From: JAWKUK01 sp041398605
GTDB taxonomy: Bacteria; Planctomycetota; UBA1135; GCA-002686595
Direction: 5' to 3'
Length of the DNA: 64,000 nucleotides
Assembly (NCBI GenBank): GCA_041398605.1
Contig: JAWKUK010000004.1
Location: 1-64,000 of the forward strand
In this document: positions 24,112 to 33,138 of the stretch, one piece after another
Layout: every line of letters begins with the position of its first letter
Numbering within the stretch: the first letter of the stretch is position 1
Made by a program: the position numbers and the translations under genes
Notes under the pieces: generated by a model
Database searches by the model: none
The model's input: only the letters and a program-made list of their open reading frames with translations
What the model was told of the DNA's origin: nothing

Positions 24112-25440
24112 TCAGTTCGCCGCGCCTTTCCCGCCACTTGGGCGTGTCCACGAGGCGCCAGCGCCACCCTTGGCCGGGCCGCTGCCACCCTCGTAGGCCT
24201 TCATCACGAGCTGCGCGTTGAGCTTGTCAACCAGCTCGAGCGCGACGCCCACGACGATGAGGACACTCGTACCGCCCAGGAAGTACTGCATCTGCTGGGT
24301 CAGGTTCGAGTTCTTGGTGATGAATGACGGCAAGACCGCGATGCACGCGAGGAACGCGGCGCCAGCGAGGGTGATGCGGGTCAACACACCTGAGAGGTAC
24401 TCGGCGGTCTTCTGGCCGGGACGGATCCCCGGGATGAAGGACCCATGCTCCCGCAGGTTCTTCGCGATCTCCTCCGGCTGGAACATCAGGCGGTTCCAGA
24501 AGAAGCAGAACGAGAAGATCATGACGAGGTAGAGCGACGTGTGGACGAAGCCCGTGGTGTTCTGGAACACCCGCTGCATGTAGCCCCAGCCGATCCAATC
24601 GAACACGACGCCCGGGATCACGAAGAGCACCGATGCGAAGATGATGGGCATGACGCCCGCCATGTTCACCTTGAGGGGCAGGAAGTGGCGCTGCCCCCCA
24701 TACACGCGGCGGCCGCGCTGGAGGCGGGCGTACTGGATCGGCACCCGGCGCGCGCCCTTGTGCATGAACACGACGACGAAGATCGTGACGACCCAGATCA
24801 ACACCATGAAGGTCAAGATCTGCCAGAAGTCCGGGCTGTTCCGGACCTGGGCGAAGCTCGACGGCATGTGGGAGATGATGCCCGACATGATGATCAGCGA
24901 CGCGCCGTTGCCAACGCCGTGCTCGGTGATGAGCTCGCCGACCCACATGACGATCATCGCGCCTGCGACGAGCCCGGAGATCACGATCAGCGCCAGCGCT
25001 AGGTTGCCCCTCATCGACGGGTCCACCATCTCCGGGTTCGTCCGGAAGATGCCCAGGTAGATGAAGAGCGACTGGATGAGCGCGATCGGCACCGTCGCCA
25101 GTCGCGTCCACTGGTTGATCTTCTTCTGCCCAGCCGCGCCCTCCTTCGAGACCGCCTCGAGGGTCGGCGAGACCTTCGAGAGCATCGAGAAGATGATCGA
25201 CGCCGAGATGTACGGCATGATCCCGAGGGCGAAGATCGTCGTCTGACCGAGGGCCCCTCCGGACATCGCCGACAACAGGCCCACGACGCCGCGGTCACCC
25301 GCCTGCTGCAGGAACTGTGCGCTCATGCCGGGCAGGGGGATCTGGAAGCCGACCCGATAACAGATCAGGAGCGCCAGCGTGCGGAAGATCCGCTGCCGGG
25401 TCTCCGGGATCTGGAACAGCTTGATGAAGTTGTTCTCCAA
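24112..25440 (-). CDS. secY: Preprotein translocase subunit SecY
   Basis: Ten-helix channel of the Sec translocon, 442 residues. It begins NNFIKLFQIPETRQRIFRTL and contains the plug and TM2 area (GIMPYISASIIFSMLSKVSP), the TM5 region, the cytoplasmic loops ARRVPIQYARLQRGRRVYGG and FIPGIRPGQKTAEYL, and a C-terminal tail KGGAGASWTRPSGGKGAAN. It lies between rplO and infA; adk and map, often here, are absent from this spot. Confidence 0.98.
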   Translation of the reverse strand: MENNFIKLFQIPETRQRIFRTLALLICYRVGFQIPLPGMSAQFLQQAGDRGVVGLLSAMSGGALGQTTIFALGIMPYISASIIFSMLSKVSPTLEAVSKEGAAGQKKINQWTRLATVPIALIQSLFIYLGIFRTNPEMVDPSMRGNLALALIVISGLVAGAMIVMWVGELITEHGVGNGASLIIMSGIISHMPSSFAQVRNSPDFWQILTFMVLIWVVTIFVVVFMHKGARRVPIQYARLQRGRRVYGGQRHFLPLKVNMAGVMPIIFASVLFVIPGVVFDWIGWGYMQRVFQNTTGFVHTSLYLVMIFSFCFFWNRLMFQPEEIAKNLREHGSFIPGIRPGQKTAEYLSGVLTRITLAGAAFLACIAVLPSFITKNSNLTQQMQYFLGGTSVLIVVGVALELVDKLNAQLVMKAYEGGSGPAKGGAGASWTRPSGGKGAAN

Positions 25441-25534
25441 GGTCGTTTGTCCTGCCCTATGGCCGCGAAGGGCCGGGGTCTCTCGGTTTCAGTGGGTGCG
25501 AAGGGGTGGCGAAAGGTTGACGCTGGACGCAGGC

Positions 25535-26014
25535 TCAGGCCGTCGTCGCGGCGGCCTCGCGGCCGTGCTTGTCGAGCTCGATCACAGTGCCGCCAGCGGC
25601 CTCGATCTTCGCGCGCGCTGATGCGCTGAACTTCTGGGCGCGAACGGTCAGGCGCTTGGTGGCCTCGCCGTTGCCGAGGACCTTCAGTTGGTCCCCCGTC
25701 TTGCTCGTGAGGCTGCGCTCGAGGATCCCGGTCAGATCGACCATCGACCCGTCCGCGAACTCGTCCAACGCGCCTACGTTGATGATCGTGAAGTCCGTCC
25801 GGAAGCGCGCGTTCGTGAAGCCGCGCTTTGGCACTTGGCGGTAGATCGGCATCTGGCCGCCCTCGTAGCCGGCGCGGCGGCTGCCGCCCGAGCGAGCGTT
25901 GCGGCCCTTGTGGCCCTTACCGGAGGTCTTGCCGTTCCCGCTGCCGATGCCTCGCCCCACGCGGTGGCGAGTCTGGCGCTTCGTGCCCTTCGAGCAAATC
26001 GTGTTCAGGTCCAT
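25535..26014 (-). CDS. rplO: 50S ribosomal protein L15
   Basis: 159 residues. The Gly/Arg-rich N-terminus (GRGIGSGNGKTSGKGHKGRN) and GGQMPIYRQVPKRGF are diagnostic, and the globular C-terminus ends KIEAAGGTVIELDKHGREAAA. The 160-bp spacer before it, where rpmD (L30) commonly lies, contains only GGGTCGGG-type repeats and no L30 frame. Confidence 0.98.
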   Translation of the reverse strand: MDLNTICSKGTKRQTRHRVGRGIGSGNGKTSGKGHKGRNARSGGSRRAGYEGGQMPIYRQVPKRGFTNARFRTDFTIINVGALDEFADGSMVDLTGILERSLTSKTGDQLKVLGNGEATKRLTVRAQKFSASARAKIEAAGGTVIELDKHGREAAATTA

Positions 26015-26174
26015 GGCGGTCGATCCGACGCGGTCAACCCTGGTCGAGCAGAGGTGCTCGCCGGCGGGGTTCGGGGTCGGGATGAGAGGTCGGGGGTCGG
26101 GTCAGATTCAGGGTCAGAGCGGAACGCTCACATTCGCAGAACGCTGAATGGTCGCTGGGCACACCGCTCTGGAT

Positions 26175-26687
26175 TCAGAGCTCGACGCCGCGCAGCTCCG
26201 CAACCTGCGCATGGGTGCGCAGCTTGGAGAGGGCGTCCAGGGTGGCCTTGACCAAGTTGATCGGGTTCGTCGAACCGCCGGACTTGGAGAGGAGGTTCTT
26301 GATCCCCGCCTGCTCGGCGACCGCGCGCACCGAGGTCCCTGCGATGATGCCCGTACCGTCCGCGGCCGGGATCAGCTTGATCTTCGCCGCGCAGAACTCG
26401 CCCTCGACCTCGTGCGGGATCGAGCCCCAGGGGGTCAGCGGCACGCGCAGCATGTGCTTGCGACCATCGCGGTTGGCCTTCTCGACCGCGTTCGGGACCT
26501 GGCGGGCCTTGCCGTGGCCGTAGCCAACGGCGCCGGAGCGGTTGCCGACGACGACGAGCGCCGCGAACGAGAAGCGCTTACCGCCCTTCACGACGGCCGC
26601 GCAGCGATTGACGGTGATGAGCGCTTCGCTCAGCTCCTGCAGCTCGCCGACCTCGGAGTGATCGAGGTAATTGATCTTGTGCTTCAT
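26175..26687 (-). CDS. rpsE: 30S ribosomal protein S5
   Basis: 170 residues from the ATG at 26687 (MKHKINYLDHSEVGELQE). The double-stranded-RNA-binding part shows ITVNRCAAVVKGGKRFSFAA, and the C-terminal domain has GGSTNPINLVKATLDALSKL. An upstream in-frame extension overlaps rplR and is discarded. The N-terminus is shorter than in many S5 proteins. Confidence 0.97.
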   Translation of the reverse strand: MKHKINYLDHSEVGELQELSEALITVNRCAAVVKGGKRFSFAALVVVGNRSGAVGYGHGKARQVPNAVEKANRDGRKHMLRVPLTPWGSIPHEVEGEFCAAKIKLIPAADGTGIIAGTSVRAVAEQAGIKNLLSKSGGSTNPINLVKATLDALSKLRTHAQVAELRGVEL

Positions 26688-26691
26688 GGGA

Positions 26692-27066
26692 TCAGAACTT
26701 GAGACCGGCCTCGCGGGCCGCGTCCGCCAGCGCCTTGACGCGGCCGTGGAACTTGGAGGCGCCGCGGTCGAACACGACACGCTCCACGCCTTTCTCGCGC
26801 GCCAAGCGGGCGATCTCCGAACCGATCACTGCCGCGCGGGCGGTCTTGGTCTTGCCGTCCAACGCCTCGCCGAGCTTCTTGCTCGTCGACGACACCGCAC
26901 AGAGCGTCTCGCCCTTGACGTCGTCGATCACCTGCGCGGTGATGTGCTTGGAGGAACGGAAGATCGAGAGGCGCGGCGAGCTCGCCGCAGCCCGGATTCG
27001 GTTCCGGATGTGATGTGCGCGCCGCGTGCGGCGCTTCTGCTTGAGCAGGGTGTTGGATTTGGACAC
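26692..27066 (-). CDS. rplR: 50S ribosomal protein L18
   Basis: 124 residues with a basic N-terminus (LLKQKRRTRRAHHIRNRIR) and the 5S-rRNA-binding core (PRLSIFRSSKHITAQVIDD, VVFDRGASKFHGRVKALADA). It sits between rplF and rpsE as usual. Confidence 0.97.
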   Translation of the reverse strand: MSKSNTLLKQKRRTRRAHHIRNRIRAAASSPRLSIFRSSKHITAQVIDDVKGETLCAVSSTSKKLGEALDGKTKTARAAVIGSEIARLAREKGVERVVFDRGASKFHGRVKALADAAREAGLKF

Positions 27067-27163
27067 GGCGGCCTACCTCTGGCTCACGTGATGTGCTCGG
27101 GTCGCTGACGACGTCGGCGGGGAAATCATCGACTGGAAGATCAATCGGGACAGAAAACGTCGA

Positions 27164-27712
27164 TCAGCTGCCGAACGACTTGCCGGACTTGCGCTTGACG
27201 AATTCACCCGCGTAGCGGATGCCTTTGCCCTTGTACGGCTCCGGCGGACGGACGGAGCGGATCCGCGCGGCCATCGCGCCGACCGCCTGCTTGTCCGCAC
27301 CCTTCAGGACGATCTGCGTCGCCGCAGGCGTCTCGACGGTCACGCCAGCGGGCATGGCCAACGGCACGTCGTGGCAGAAGCCGATGTTCAGGACGACTTT
27401 GTCGGTGCCCTGGGCCTTTGCGTTCCAGCCGACCCCGACGATCTCGAGCTTGCGCTCGAAGCCGTTGGAGACGCCCAGGACCATGTTGTTGATGAGCGCG
27501 CGGGTCATGCCGTGGTACGCGCGAGCCGCGCGTGATCCACCGGTGCCGGAGACCGAGACGGTCGCCTGGCTGCCTTCGACCTCGAACTCGACCTCGGGGC
27601 GCAAGGTCAGGCGGAGGGTGCCCTTCGGGCCCTTGACCTGGACTTCGCGGCCCTTCTTCTCGACCGTAACGCCACTCGGGATGGCGATCGGAGCTTTGCC
27701 GATGCGGGACAT
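27164..27712 (-). CDS. rplF: 50S ribosomal protein L6
   Basis: 182 residues with two repeated domains. MSRIGKAPIAIPSGVTV starts the protein, GPKGTLRLTL lies in the first domain, and the signature PEPYKGKGIRYAGEFVKRK is near the C-terminus. Confidence 0.98.
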   Translation of the reverse strand: MSRIGKAPIAIPSGVTVEKKGREVQVKGPKGTLRLTLRPEVEFEVEGSQATVSVSGTGGSRAARAYHGMTRALINNMVLGVSNGFERKLEIVGVGWNAKAQGTDKVVLNIGFCHDVPLAMPAGVTVETPAATQIVLKGADKQAVGAMAARIRSVRPPEPYKGKGIRYAGEFVKRKSGKSFGS

Positions 27713-27763
27713 ACTGGTGTTCCTGTGGAGTTGGAGCAGCGACCTCGCGGCCGCGCGCCCCGA

Positions 27764-28159
27764 TCAGTAGAGCTTCGCGAGGACCTCGCCGCCCACGTTG
27801 AGCGAACGCGCCTTACGGTCGGAGAGAATTCCCTTGGGGGTCGACAGGATCTGGATGCCCTGCCCACGCAGGACCGGGCGCAGCTCAGAGACCGACGCGT
27901 AAACGCGGCGTCCGGGCTTGCTGATCCGGTCGATGCGACGGATGACGTCCTCGCCGTCGATACCGTAGCGCAGCGTGATCGAGAGCGTGCTCGTCGGCTT
28001 GCCCTCGGTGACTTCGTAGGCGTTGATGAAGCCCTCGGACTTCAGCACCTCAGCGATCCCCACGCGAATGCGCGAGGCCGGCATCGACACGTGGTGGTCG
28101 TGGATCCGGGTTGCGTTGCGGATGCGCGTGAGCATGTCCGCGATCGGGTCGGTCATCAT
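27764..28159 (-). CDS. rpsH: 30S ribosomal protein S8
   Basis: 131 residues with MTDPIADMLTRIRNA at the start and the conserved C-terminal block STPKGILSDRKARSLNVGGE, in which the usual M or T residues are slightly changed. It follows rplE with only 11 bp between them, leaving no room for rpsN. Confidence 0.98.
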   Translation of the reverse strand: MMTDPIADMLTRIRNATRIHDHHVSMPASRIRVGIAEVLKSEGFINAYEVTEGKPTSTLSITLRYGIDGEDVIRRIDRISKPGRRVYASVSELRPVLRGQGIQILSTPKGILSDRKARSLNVGGEVLAKLY

Positions 28160-28170
28160 GGCGGCGGACC

Positions 28171-28746
28171 TCAGTTCTTCTTGGTGCGGTCGATGAAGGG
28201 CATCCCGAGCTCACGCAGGAGCGCTTGCCCCTGCTCATCGTTCGGTGCTGAGGTCACGAACGTGATGTCCATGCCCTGCTGGAATTCGATGCGCTCGAAC
28301 GGGATCTCCGGGAACACGGACTGCTCCGAGAGCCCGAGGCTGTAGTTGCCGCGCCCGTCGAGCTTGTCCTTCACACCCCGGAAGTCACGGATACGCGGAA
28401 GGACGACTGCGATCAGGCGATCGGCGAACTCCCACATCCGGGTGCCGCGCAGCGTGACGGCGCAGCCGATCGGCATGCCCTCGCGCAGCTTGAAGCCCGC
28501 GATCGAGTTCTTGGCGATACGAATGGTCGGCTTCTGGCCGGTGATCGAGGCCATCTCGCGCGCGGCGGTCTCGACGCGCGCCTTGGACTCGACAGCGCCT
28601 TTGACGCCCATGTTCACGACGATCTTCGTGAGCTGGGGAATGGCCATCGGGTTCTTGATCCCGAAGCGCTCGGTCAGCTTTTGCACGACCTCCTCTTGGT
28701 ACTTCACCTTGAGGCGCGGAACAGTGACGGTGGACGATTCAGACAT
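28171..28746 (-). CDS. rplE: 50S ribosomal protein L5
   Basis: 191 residues; binds 5S rRNA. Conserved blocks are NPMAIPQLTKIVVNMGV, GQKPTIRIAKNSIAGFKLREGMPIG, and the C-terminal FPEIPFERIEFQQGMDITFV. It has a slightly longer N-terminus (MSESSTVTVPRLK). It is located between rplX and rpsH. Confidence 0.98.
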   Translation of the reverse strand: MSESSTVTVPRLKVKYQEEVVQKLTERFGIKNPMAIPQLTKIVVNMGVKGAVESKARVETAAREMASITGQKPTIRIAKNSIAGFKLREGMPIGCAVTLRGTRMWEFADRLIAVVLPRIRDFRGVKDKLDGRGNYSLGLSEQSVFPEIPFERIEFQQGMDITFVTSAPNDEQGQALLRELGMPFIDRTKKN

Positions 28747-28784
28747 GGCTCTTGGAACGTGAGGGAACTCGCTTCACCGTCGCG

Positions 28785-29084
28785 TCAGTTCGCGGACGCG
28801 CCTCGCTTGGAATCCGTGCTGGCGGACGTGCTCGCCTGGCGCTTGCGCGTCGGCTTGCCAGTCGCGGCGTCGATCAACATGACGTTGCTCGCATGGATCG
28901 AAGACTCGCGCGTGACGCGCTCGCCCTTCGGCTGCTGCTGGGTCGGCTTCTGGTGCTTGATGCGCATGTTGACGCCCTGGACGATCACGCGGTTGCGCGC
29001 GCGCTCGACGGCGACGACCTCGCCCTGGGTGCCCTTGTCATTGCCAGCAATGACGATCACTTGGTCTCCACGCTTGACGTGCAT
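28785..29084 (-). CDS. rplX: 50S ribosomal protein L24
   Basis: 99 residues. The KOW segment HVKRGDQVIVIAGNDKGTQG begins the protein and IHASNVMLIDAATGKPTR closes the core; a Ser/Ala-rich tail follows. AGGAGG lies seven bases before the ATG at 29084, whose A is shared with the rplN stop (TGATG). A GTG at 29087 is an alternative start. Confidence 0.96.
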   Translation of the reverse strand: MHVKRGDQVIVIAGNDKGTQGEVVAVERARNRVIVQGVNMRIKHQKPTQQQPKGERVTRESSIHASNVMLIDAATGKPTRKRQASTSASTDSKRGASAN

Positions 29085-29452
29085 CACACCACCTCCTGTG
29101 CCAGCGAAACGATCTTCATGAAGTTGCGGTCGCGCAGCTCGCGCGCCACAGCCCCGAAGATCCGGGTGCCCTTCGGGTTGCCTTCGTTGTCGACGATGAC
29201 GAGGGCGTTGCGGTCGAAGCGCACATAGCTGCCGTCATCGCGACGGGACATCTTGCGCGTGCGAACGATCACACCTTTGACCACCGAGCCAGGCTTGACC
29301 TCCGAGCCGGGGATCGCCTTCTTGACGGAAACGACGATGATGTCGCCGAGGCCGGCCGTACGACGGTTGGTGCCGCCGAGGACCTTGATGCACTGGACTT
29401 GCTTCGCGCCGGTGTTGTCGGCGACGTCCAGATAGGTCTGCATCTGGATCAT
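29084..29452 (-). CDS. rplN: 50S ribosomal protein L14
   Basis: 122 residues starting MIQMQTYLDVADNTGAKQV and containing the signature GDIIVVSVKKAIPGSEVKPG and the end RELRDRNFMKIVSLAQEVV. Start overlaps the rpsQ stop (ATGA) and the stop overlaps the rplX start, so rpsQ-rplN-rplX are translationally coupled. Confidence 0.98.
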   Translation of the reverse strand: MIQMQTYLDVADNTGAKQVQCIKVLGGTNRRTAGLGDIIVVSVKKAIPGSEVKPGSVVKGVIVRTRKMSRRDDGSYVRFDRNALVIVDNEGNPKGTRIFGAVARELRDRNFMKIVSLAQEVV

Positions 29453-29832
29453 TGGGCACCATCCTTACCTTGGCCGAGGGTCGCTTGCGTGATCCCGGAC
29501 TGCAGCGAGGTCGGATCCATCGCCGCCGCCGACAGCGCGGGGCGCTCGACGATCCGGACCAGGCGCCAGCGCTTCAGGCGGGAGAGCGGACGGCACTCCA
29601 TGATCTCGACGCGGTCGCCGATGCGGGCCTCGTTGGCCTCGTCATGGGCGTACACCTTGGAGTGGCGACGGATGTACTTCTTGTACTTCGGGTGCTTGAA
29701 CATCCGCTCGACGCGGACGCCGATGGACTTCGCCATCGCGTCGCTCGAGACGATGCCCTGCACGACGCGGCGACGGTTGCGCGGTGCAACGTCGGTGGTG
29801 TCCTGCGGGGAGGTGTGTTGGGGTTGGCTCAT
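29449..29832 (-). CDS. rpsQ: 30S ribosomal protein S17 with terminal extensions
   Basis: The S17 core (about residues 17-100) shows RRRVVQGIVSSDAMAKSIGV, FKHPKYKKYIRRHSKVYAHD and IGDRVEIMECRPLSRLKRWR. It is preceded by a 16-residue polar segment (MSQPQHTSPQDTTDVA) and followed by about 25 extra residues ending QATLGQGKDGAQ. S17 is usually about 85 residues; this one is 127. The start at 29832 was preferred to one at 29880, which only adds a segment without similarity. Confidence 0.95.
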   Translation of the reverse strand: MSQPQHTSPQDTTDVAPRNRRRVVQGIVSSDAMAKSIGVRVERMFKHPKYKKYIRRHSKVYAHDEANEARIGDRVEIMECRPLSRLKRWRLVRIVERPALSAAAMDPTSLQSGITQATLGQGKDGAQ

Positions 29833-29897
29833 GGCGGCGTCGTCGAATCGGTGCCGGTCGTGGTCTCGGGAGGAGGGCAATCCGCGCTACTGCGCGT

Positions 29898-30113
29898 TCA
29901 ACGGACGGCTTCCTGCCCGCGGATGCCGGTCTGGCGCTCGTGGAGCACCGTCACAATGCGCGCCACCGTGCGACGCAGGTAGCTGGTGCGAGACGTGTTC
30001 GATTCCGTGCCGGTGGTCGCGGCGAAACGGAGTTGGAACAGCTCGCGCTTCGTCGTCTCGAGCGCGGTCTCGAGCTCGGGGTTCGTCTTGCCGCGTATCT
30101 CTTCGATCTTCAT
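29898..30113 (-). CDS. rpmC: 50S ribosomal protein L29
   Basis: 71 residues, two helices: MKIEEIRGKTNPELETALE and the signature TKRELFQLRFAATTGTESNT. It lies 65 bp before rpsQ and 120 bp after rplP. Confidence 0.96.
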   Translation of the reverse strand: MKIEEIRGKTNPELETALETTKRELFQLRFAATTGTESNTSRTSYLRRTVARIVTVLHERQTGIRGQEAVR

Positions 30114-30233
30114 GACCCTGGCTTCGTGCTGGCTGCGGGGGATCTGTGTGCTGGTGCGAGGACTGCTTGGCGCGGGTCGTCTCGGGCAGGTCCGGTAGGC
30201 GGCGCCTGCTCGAGTTCACTCGCTCGGTTGGGA

Positions 30234-30653
30234 TCAGTGCGTCGCGACGCGGCGGACCATCCGAACCTTGATGGGCATCTTGTGAGCGACGCGCTTGAAC
30301 GCAAGCTTCGCCTTGTCCTCGGTCACGTTGCCGAGCTCGAACAGGATCGTTCCCGGCTTCACTTCCGCAGCCCAGAAGTCGATGTCGCCCTTACCCTTAC
30401 CCATGCGGGTCTCAGCGGGCTTCGACGTCACCGGCTTGTCGGGGAAGATCCGGATCCAGACCTTCGCCGCGCCCTGGGTCGCCCGGTTCGCGGCGATACG
30501 GCCCGCCTCGATTTGGCGACCGGTCACCCAAGCTGCGTCCAGCGCCTGCAGTCCAAAGTCCCCGAAGGAGACCCGGTTGCAACGCGTCGCGAAGCCCTTG
30601 ATGCGCCCGCGGAAGACCCGCCGGTGCTTGAAGCGTTTGGGCATGTAAGCCAT
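30234..30653 (-). CDS. rplP: 50S ribosomal protein L16
   Basis: 139 residues; helps position tRNA in the A site. MPKRFKHRRVFRGRIKGFAT is the usual start, here preceded by MAY from an ATG that overlaps the rpsC stop by one base (TAATG). Other blocks are MGKGKGDIDFWAAEVKPG and LAFKRVAHKMPIKVRMVRR. Confidence 0.97.
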   Translation of the reverse strand: MAYMPKRFKHRRVFRGRIKGFATRCNRVSFGDFGLQALDAAWVTGRQIEAGRIAANRATQGAAKVWIRIFPDKPVTSKPAETRMGKGKGDIDFWAAEVKPGTILFELGNVTEDKAKLAFKRVAHKMPIKVRMVRRVATH

Positions 30654-31450
30654 TAGCGATCACCTCCGCCACGGGGTCCGAATCCGCCACGACGACTGCC
30701 GCCGCGACCGCCACCACCGCGGCGACCGCCGCCACGGCGCGCGCCGCCGCCGGGACCGCCCGACGATCCGCGCTCGAAGCGACCGCCGGCCGCCGAGATC
30801 ACGCGGTAGTTGACCTTCTGGCCACGCTCGATCTCACCTTTGTAGATCCAGCACTTGACGCCGATCACGCCGTAGGTCGTGCGCGCCTGCGCCGTGCCGT
30901 ACTCGATGTGGCTCTGGAGCGTCGAGAGCGGGACGCGCCCCTCGCGCTCGGCGAGGACCCGCGACATCTCCGCGCCGCCGAGGCGACCCGAGATTTGGAC
31001 CTTGATGCCCTGCGCGCCGGCTTGGATCGTCGTCTGCACGGCCTTCTTCACGGCGCGGCGGAACGCCATCCGGCGCTTGAGCTGGTCGGCAATGACCTCG
31101 GCGACGAGGCCCGCGGAGAGCTCCGGACGCTTGATCTCGTGGATCGTGAGGTGGACCGTCATCCCCGCCAGCGTCTGCAGCTCAGACTTGAGCTGGTCGA
31201 TGCGCATGCCCTTGCGGCCGACGAGGACGCCGGGGCGGGCGGTGAAGAGGATCACGTTGACGGCGTCACTGGTGCGCTCGATCTCGATGCGCGGGATGCC
31301 GGCGGAGCCGTAGTCCTTGAAGATGTGGTCACGGATCTGCTTGTCCTGCAGCAGGAGGCGCGCGAAGTCGCGCTTGCCGCCGTGCCACCGGGAAGCCCAG
31401 GGTTCGATGACACCGATTCGATAACCGGTCGGGTGGATTTTCTGTCCCAT
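30653..31450 (-). CDS. rpsC: 30S ribosomal protein S3 with RGG-rich tail
   Basis: Core of about 220 residues with MGQKIHPTGYRIGVIEPWAS, the KH-domain motif RPGVLVGRKGMRIDQLKSEL and the C-domain blocks VKVQISGRLGGAEMSR-like (KVQISGRLGGAEMSRVLAER) and VGVKCWIYKGEI-like. The last 40 or so residues are almost only Gly and Arg (GGARRGGGRRGGGGRGGSRR), an RGG/RG-type tail that S3 usually lacks. Total length is 265. Confidence 0.97.
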   Translation of the reverse strand: MGQKIHPTGYRIGVIEPWASRWHGGKRDFARLLLQDKQIRDHIFKDYGSAGIPRIEIERTSDAVNVILFTARPGVLVGRKGMRIDQLKSELQTLAGMTVHLTIHEIKRPELSAGLVAEVIADQLKRRMAFRRAVKKAVQTTIQAGAQGIKVQISGRLGGAEMSRVLAEREGRVPLSTLQSHIEYGTAQARTTYGVIGVKCWIYKGEIERGQKVNYRVISAAGGRFERGSSGGPGGGARRGGGRRGGGGRGGSRRGGFGPRGGGDR

Positions 31451-31508
31451 GGATCAGGCCTTCTGAGGCGCTCTGAGGTTCGACCCGTACGTGACGGGCA
31501 GAGACCGA

Positions 31509-31916
31509 TCAGGCGTCAGCGGCCTCTCCTTTCGCGCCGTTGAGGTTCGAGGGATCGGCGACGATCACGGTGAGGTGGCTCGTCTTCTTGCGCCACGGGA
31601 GCGCGCGACCCTGGGGGCCCGGTCGGTACCGGAGTCGGTTGTTCACCAGGGGACCGTCGTCCGCCTTGGCTTCGACGATGACGAGGGCGTTGACATCAAC
31701 GTCTTCGTCCTGCGCCGCGTTGGCCACGGCGCTCTCGACGACCTTCAAGTAGAAGGAGGCCGCGCGCTTGGGGCTGAGGGTGAGGAGCTCGAGCGCATCG
31801 TTGGCGCCGCGACCGCGGATCATGTCCGCGATCAGGCGGGCCTTGCGTGCCGTGAGGCGCGCATAGCGATGGCGGGCGACGTAGCCGCCGTTGAGCCGGA
31901 TGAGTGCGTTCTCCAT
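31509..31916 (-). CDS. rplV: 50S ribosomal protein L22
   Basis: 135 residues; lines the exit tunnel. The helical part reads ARLTARKARLIADMIRGRGA and the signature near the C-terminus is GRALPWRKKTSHLTVIVADP, where the usual RA.GR....KR.SH pattern is kept. A short acidic tail follows (NGAKGEAADA). It is located between rpsS and rpsC. Confidence 0.97.
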   Translation of the reverse strand: MENALIRLNGGYVARHRYARLTARKARLIADMIRGRGANDALELLTLSPKRAASFYLKVVESAVANAAQDEDVDVNALVIVEAKADDGPLVNNRLRYRPGPQGRALPWRKKTSHLTVIVADPSNLNGAKGEAADA

Positions 31917-31922
31917 GGCGGC

Positions 31923-32201
31923 TTACTTACCGGCCTTCTGGCCTTCCTTCTTGTTCGTGTGGCCACGGAAGCTGCGCGTCAGCGCGAACTCACCCAGCTT
32001 GTGCCCGACCATGTCCTCGCTGATCGTGACCTTCACGTGCCTGCGTCCGTCGTGGACCATGAACGTGTGTCCGATGAAGTCGGGGGTGATGGTGCAGGCG
32101 CGCGACCACGTGGTGATCGGCGACTTCTTCTCCCCCATCGCTGCGACCTTCGCGGCCAACTTGTGGTCGACGTAGGGGCCTTTTTTGATACTGCGGCTCA
32201 T
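31923..32201 (-). CDS. rpsS: 30S ribosomal protein S19
   Basis: 92 residues. MSRSIKKGPYVDHKLAAKV, WSRACTITPDFIGHTFMVHD and VGHKLGEFALTRSFRGHTNK are the diagnostic segments. It lies 14 bp after rplB and 6 bp before rplV. Confidence 0.98.
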   Translation of the reverse strand: MSRSIKKGPYVDHKLAAKVAAMGEKKSPITTWSRACTITPDFIGHTFMVHDGRRHVKVTISEDMVGHKLGEFALTRSFRGHTNKKEGQKAGK

Positions 32202-32215
32202 GGCGTCGTCCTAGG

Positions 32216-33046
32216 TCAGCGCTTGTGGCGGCGACGGATGATGAAGCGGTTGGTCGGGTGATTCGGGCGACGGGTGCGGCCACCCTTTGCAAGCACAGCG
32301 GTCGGCGAGCAGGGGTGACGACCACCCGCGGTGCGACCTTCGCCTCCACCCATGGGGTGGTCGACAGGGTTCATCGCGGTGCCGCGCACGCTGGGGCGCA
32401 CGCCGAGGTGGCGCTTGCGTCCCGCCTTGCCGAGCTTGACGTTCTGGTGGTCCGTGTTGCCGACCCGACCGACGGTCGCGCGGCAGGACACGTGGACCCG
32501 GCGGACTTCGCCCGAGGGCAGCATCAGCACCGCATAGTCACCCTCACGGGCCGTCAGCTGCACCGAGGCGCCGGCGGAGCGCGCCAGCTGGCCACCACGG
32601 CCGGGCTGGATCTCGACGTTGTGCACCTGCACACCGATCGGGATGTCCCGCAGGCGCTTCGCGTTGCCCGGGTTCGGGTCCGCGGTCTCGCCCGAGATCA
32701 GGGTCTGCCCGACCTGGATGCCGATCGGCGCCAGGATGTACCGCTTCTCGCCGTCCGCGTAGTGGAGCAGTGCGATGAAGCAGGTGCGGTTCGGGTCATA
32801 CTCGATCGTGGCGACCTTGGCGGGGATCCCGTCCTTGTCGCGCTTGAAGTCGATGATCCGGTACTTCTGCTTGTTGCCGCCACCGAGGTGACGCGTGGTC
32901 GTGTGACCGTGGTTGTTCCTGCCGCCCGTCTTGGGCTTCGGACGCAGGAGAGACTTCTCCGGCGTGGTGCAGGTGATTTCGGCGTAGTCGAGGACGCTGC
33001 CGTGGCGGCGACCAGGAGACGTCGGGTTGTACTTGCGGATAGCCAT
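32216..33046 (-). CDS. rplB: 50S ribosomal protein L2
   Basis: 276 residues; essential for peptidyl-transferase assembly. MAIRKYNPTSPGRRHGSVLD begins the protein, and the C-terminal signature VRGTAMNPVDHPMGGGEGRT contains the conserved His. The end RFIIRRRHKR is normal. Confidence 0.98.
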   Translation of the reverse strand: MAIRKYNPTSPGRRHGSVLDYAEITCTTPEKSLLRPKPKTGGRNNHGHTTTRHLGGGNKQKYRIIDFKRDKDGIPAKVATIEYDPNRTCFIALLHYADGEKRYILAPIGIQVGQTLISGETADPNPGNAKRLRDIPIGVQVHNVEIQPGRGGQLARSAGASVQLTAREGDYAVLMLPSGEVRRVHVSCRATVGRVGNTDHQNVKLGKAGRKRHLGVRPSVRGTAMNPVDHPMGGGEGRTAGGRHPCSPTAVLAKGGRTRRPNHPTNRFIIRRRHKR

Positions 33047-33138
33047 GATTGATGTGTTTCGTCTCGGGGGGACAGCGCCTGCGACCGACTTGGTCGAGCA
33101 GGTGCGCGGTCCCGATCACGCGACTTCAGTTGGCGACA

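Noticed and set aside
26015..26174. rpmD (L30) between rpsE and rplO
   Set aside because: No frame with L30 features; only GGGTCGGG-type repeats.
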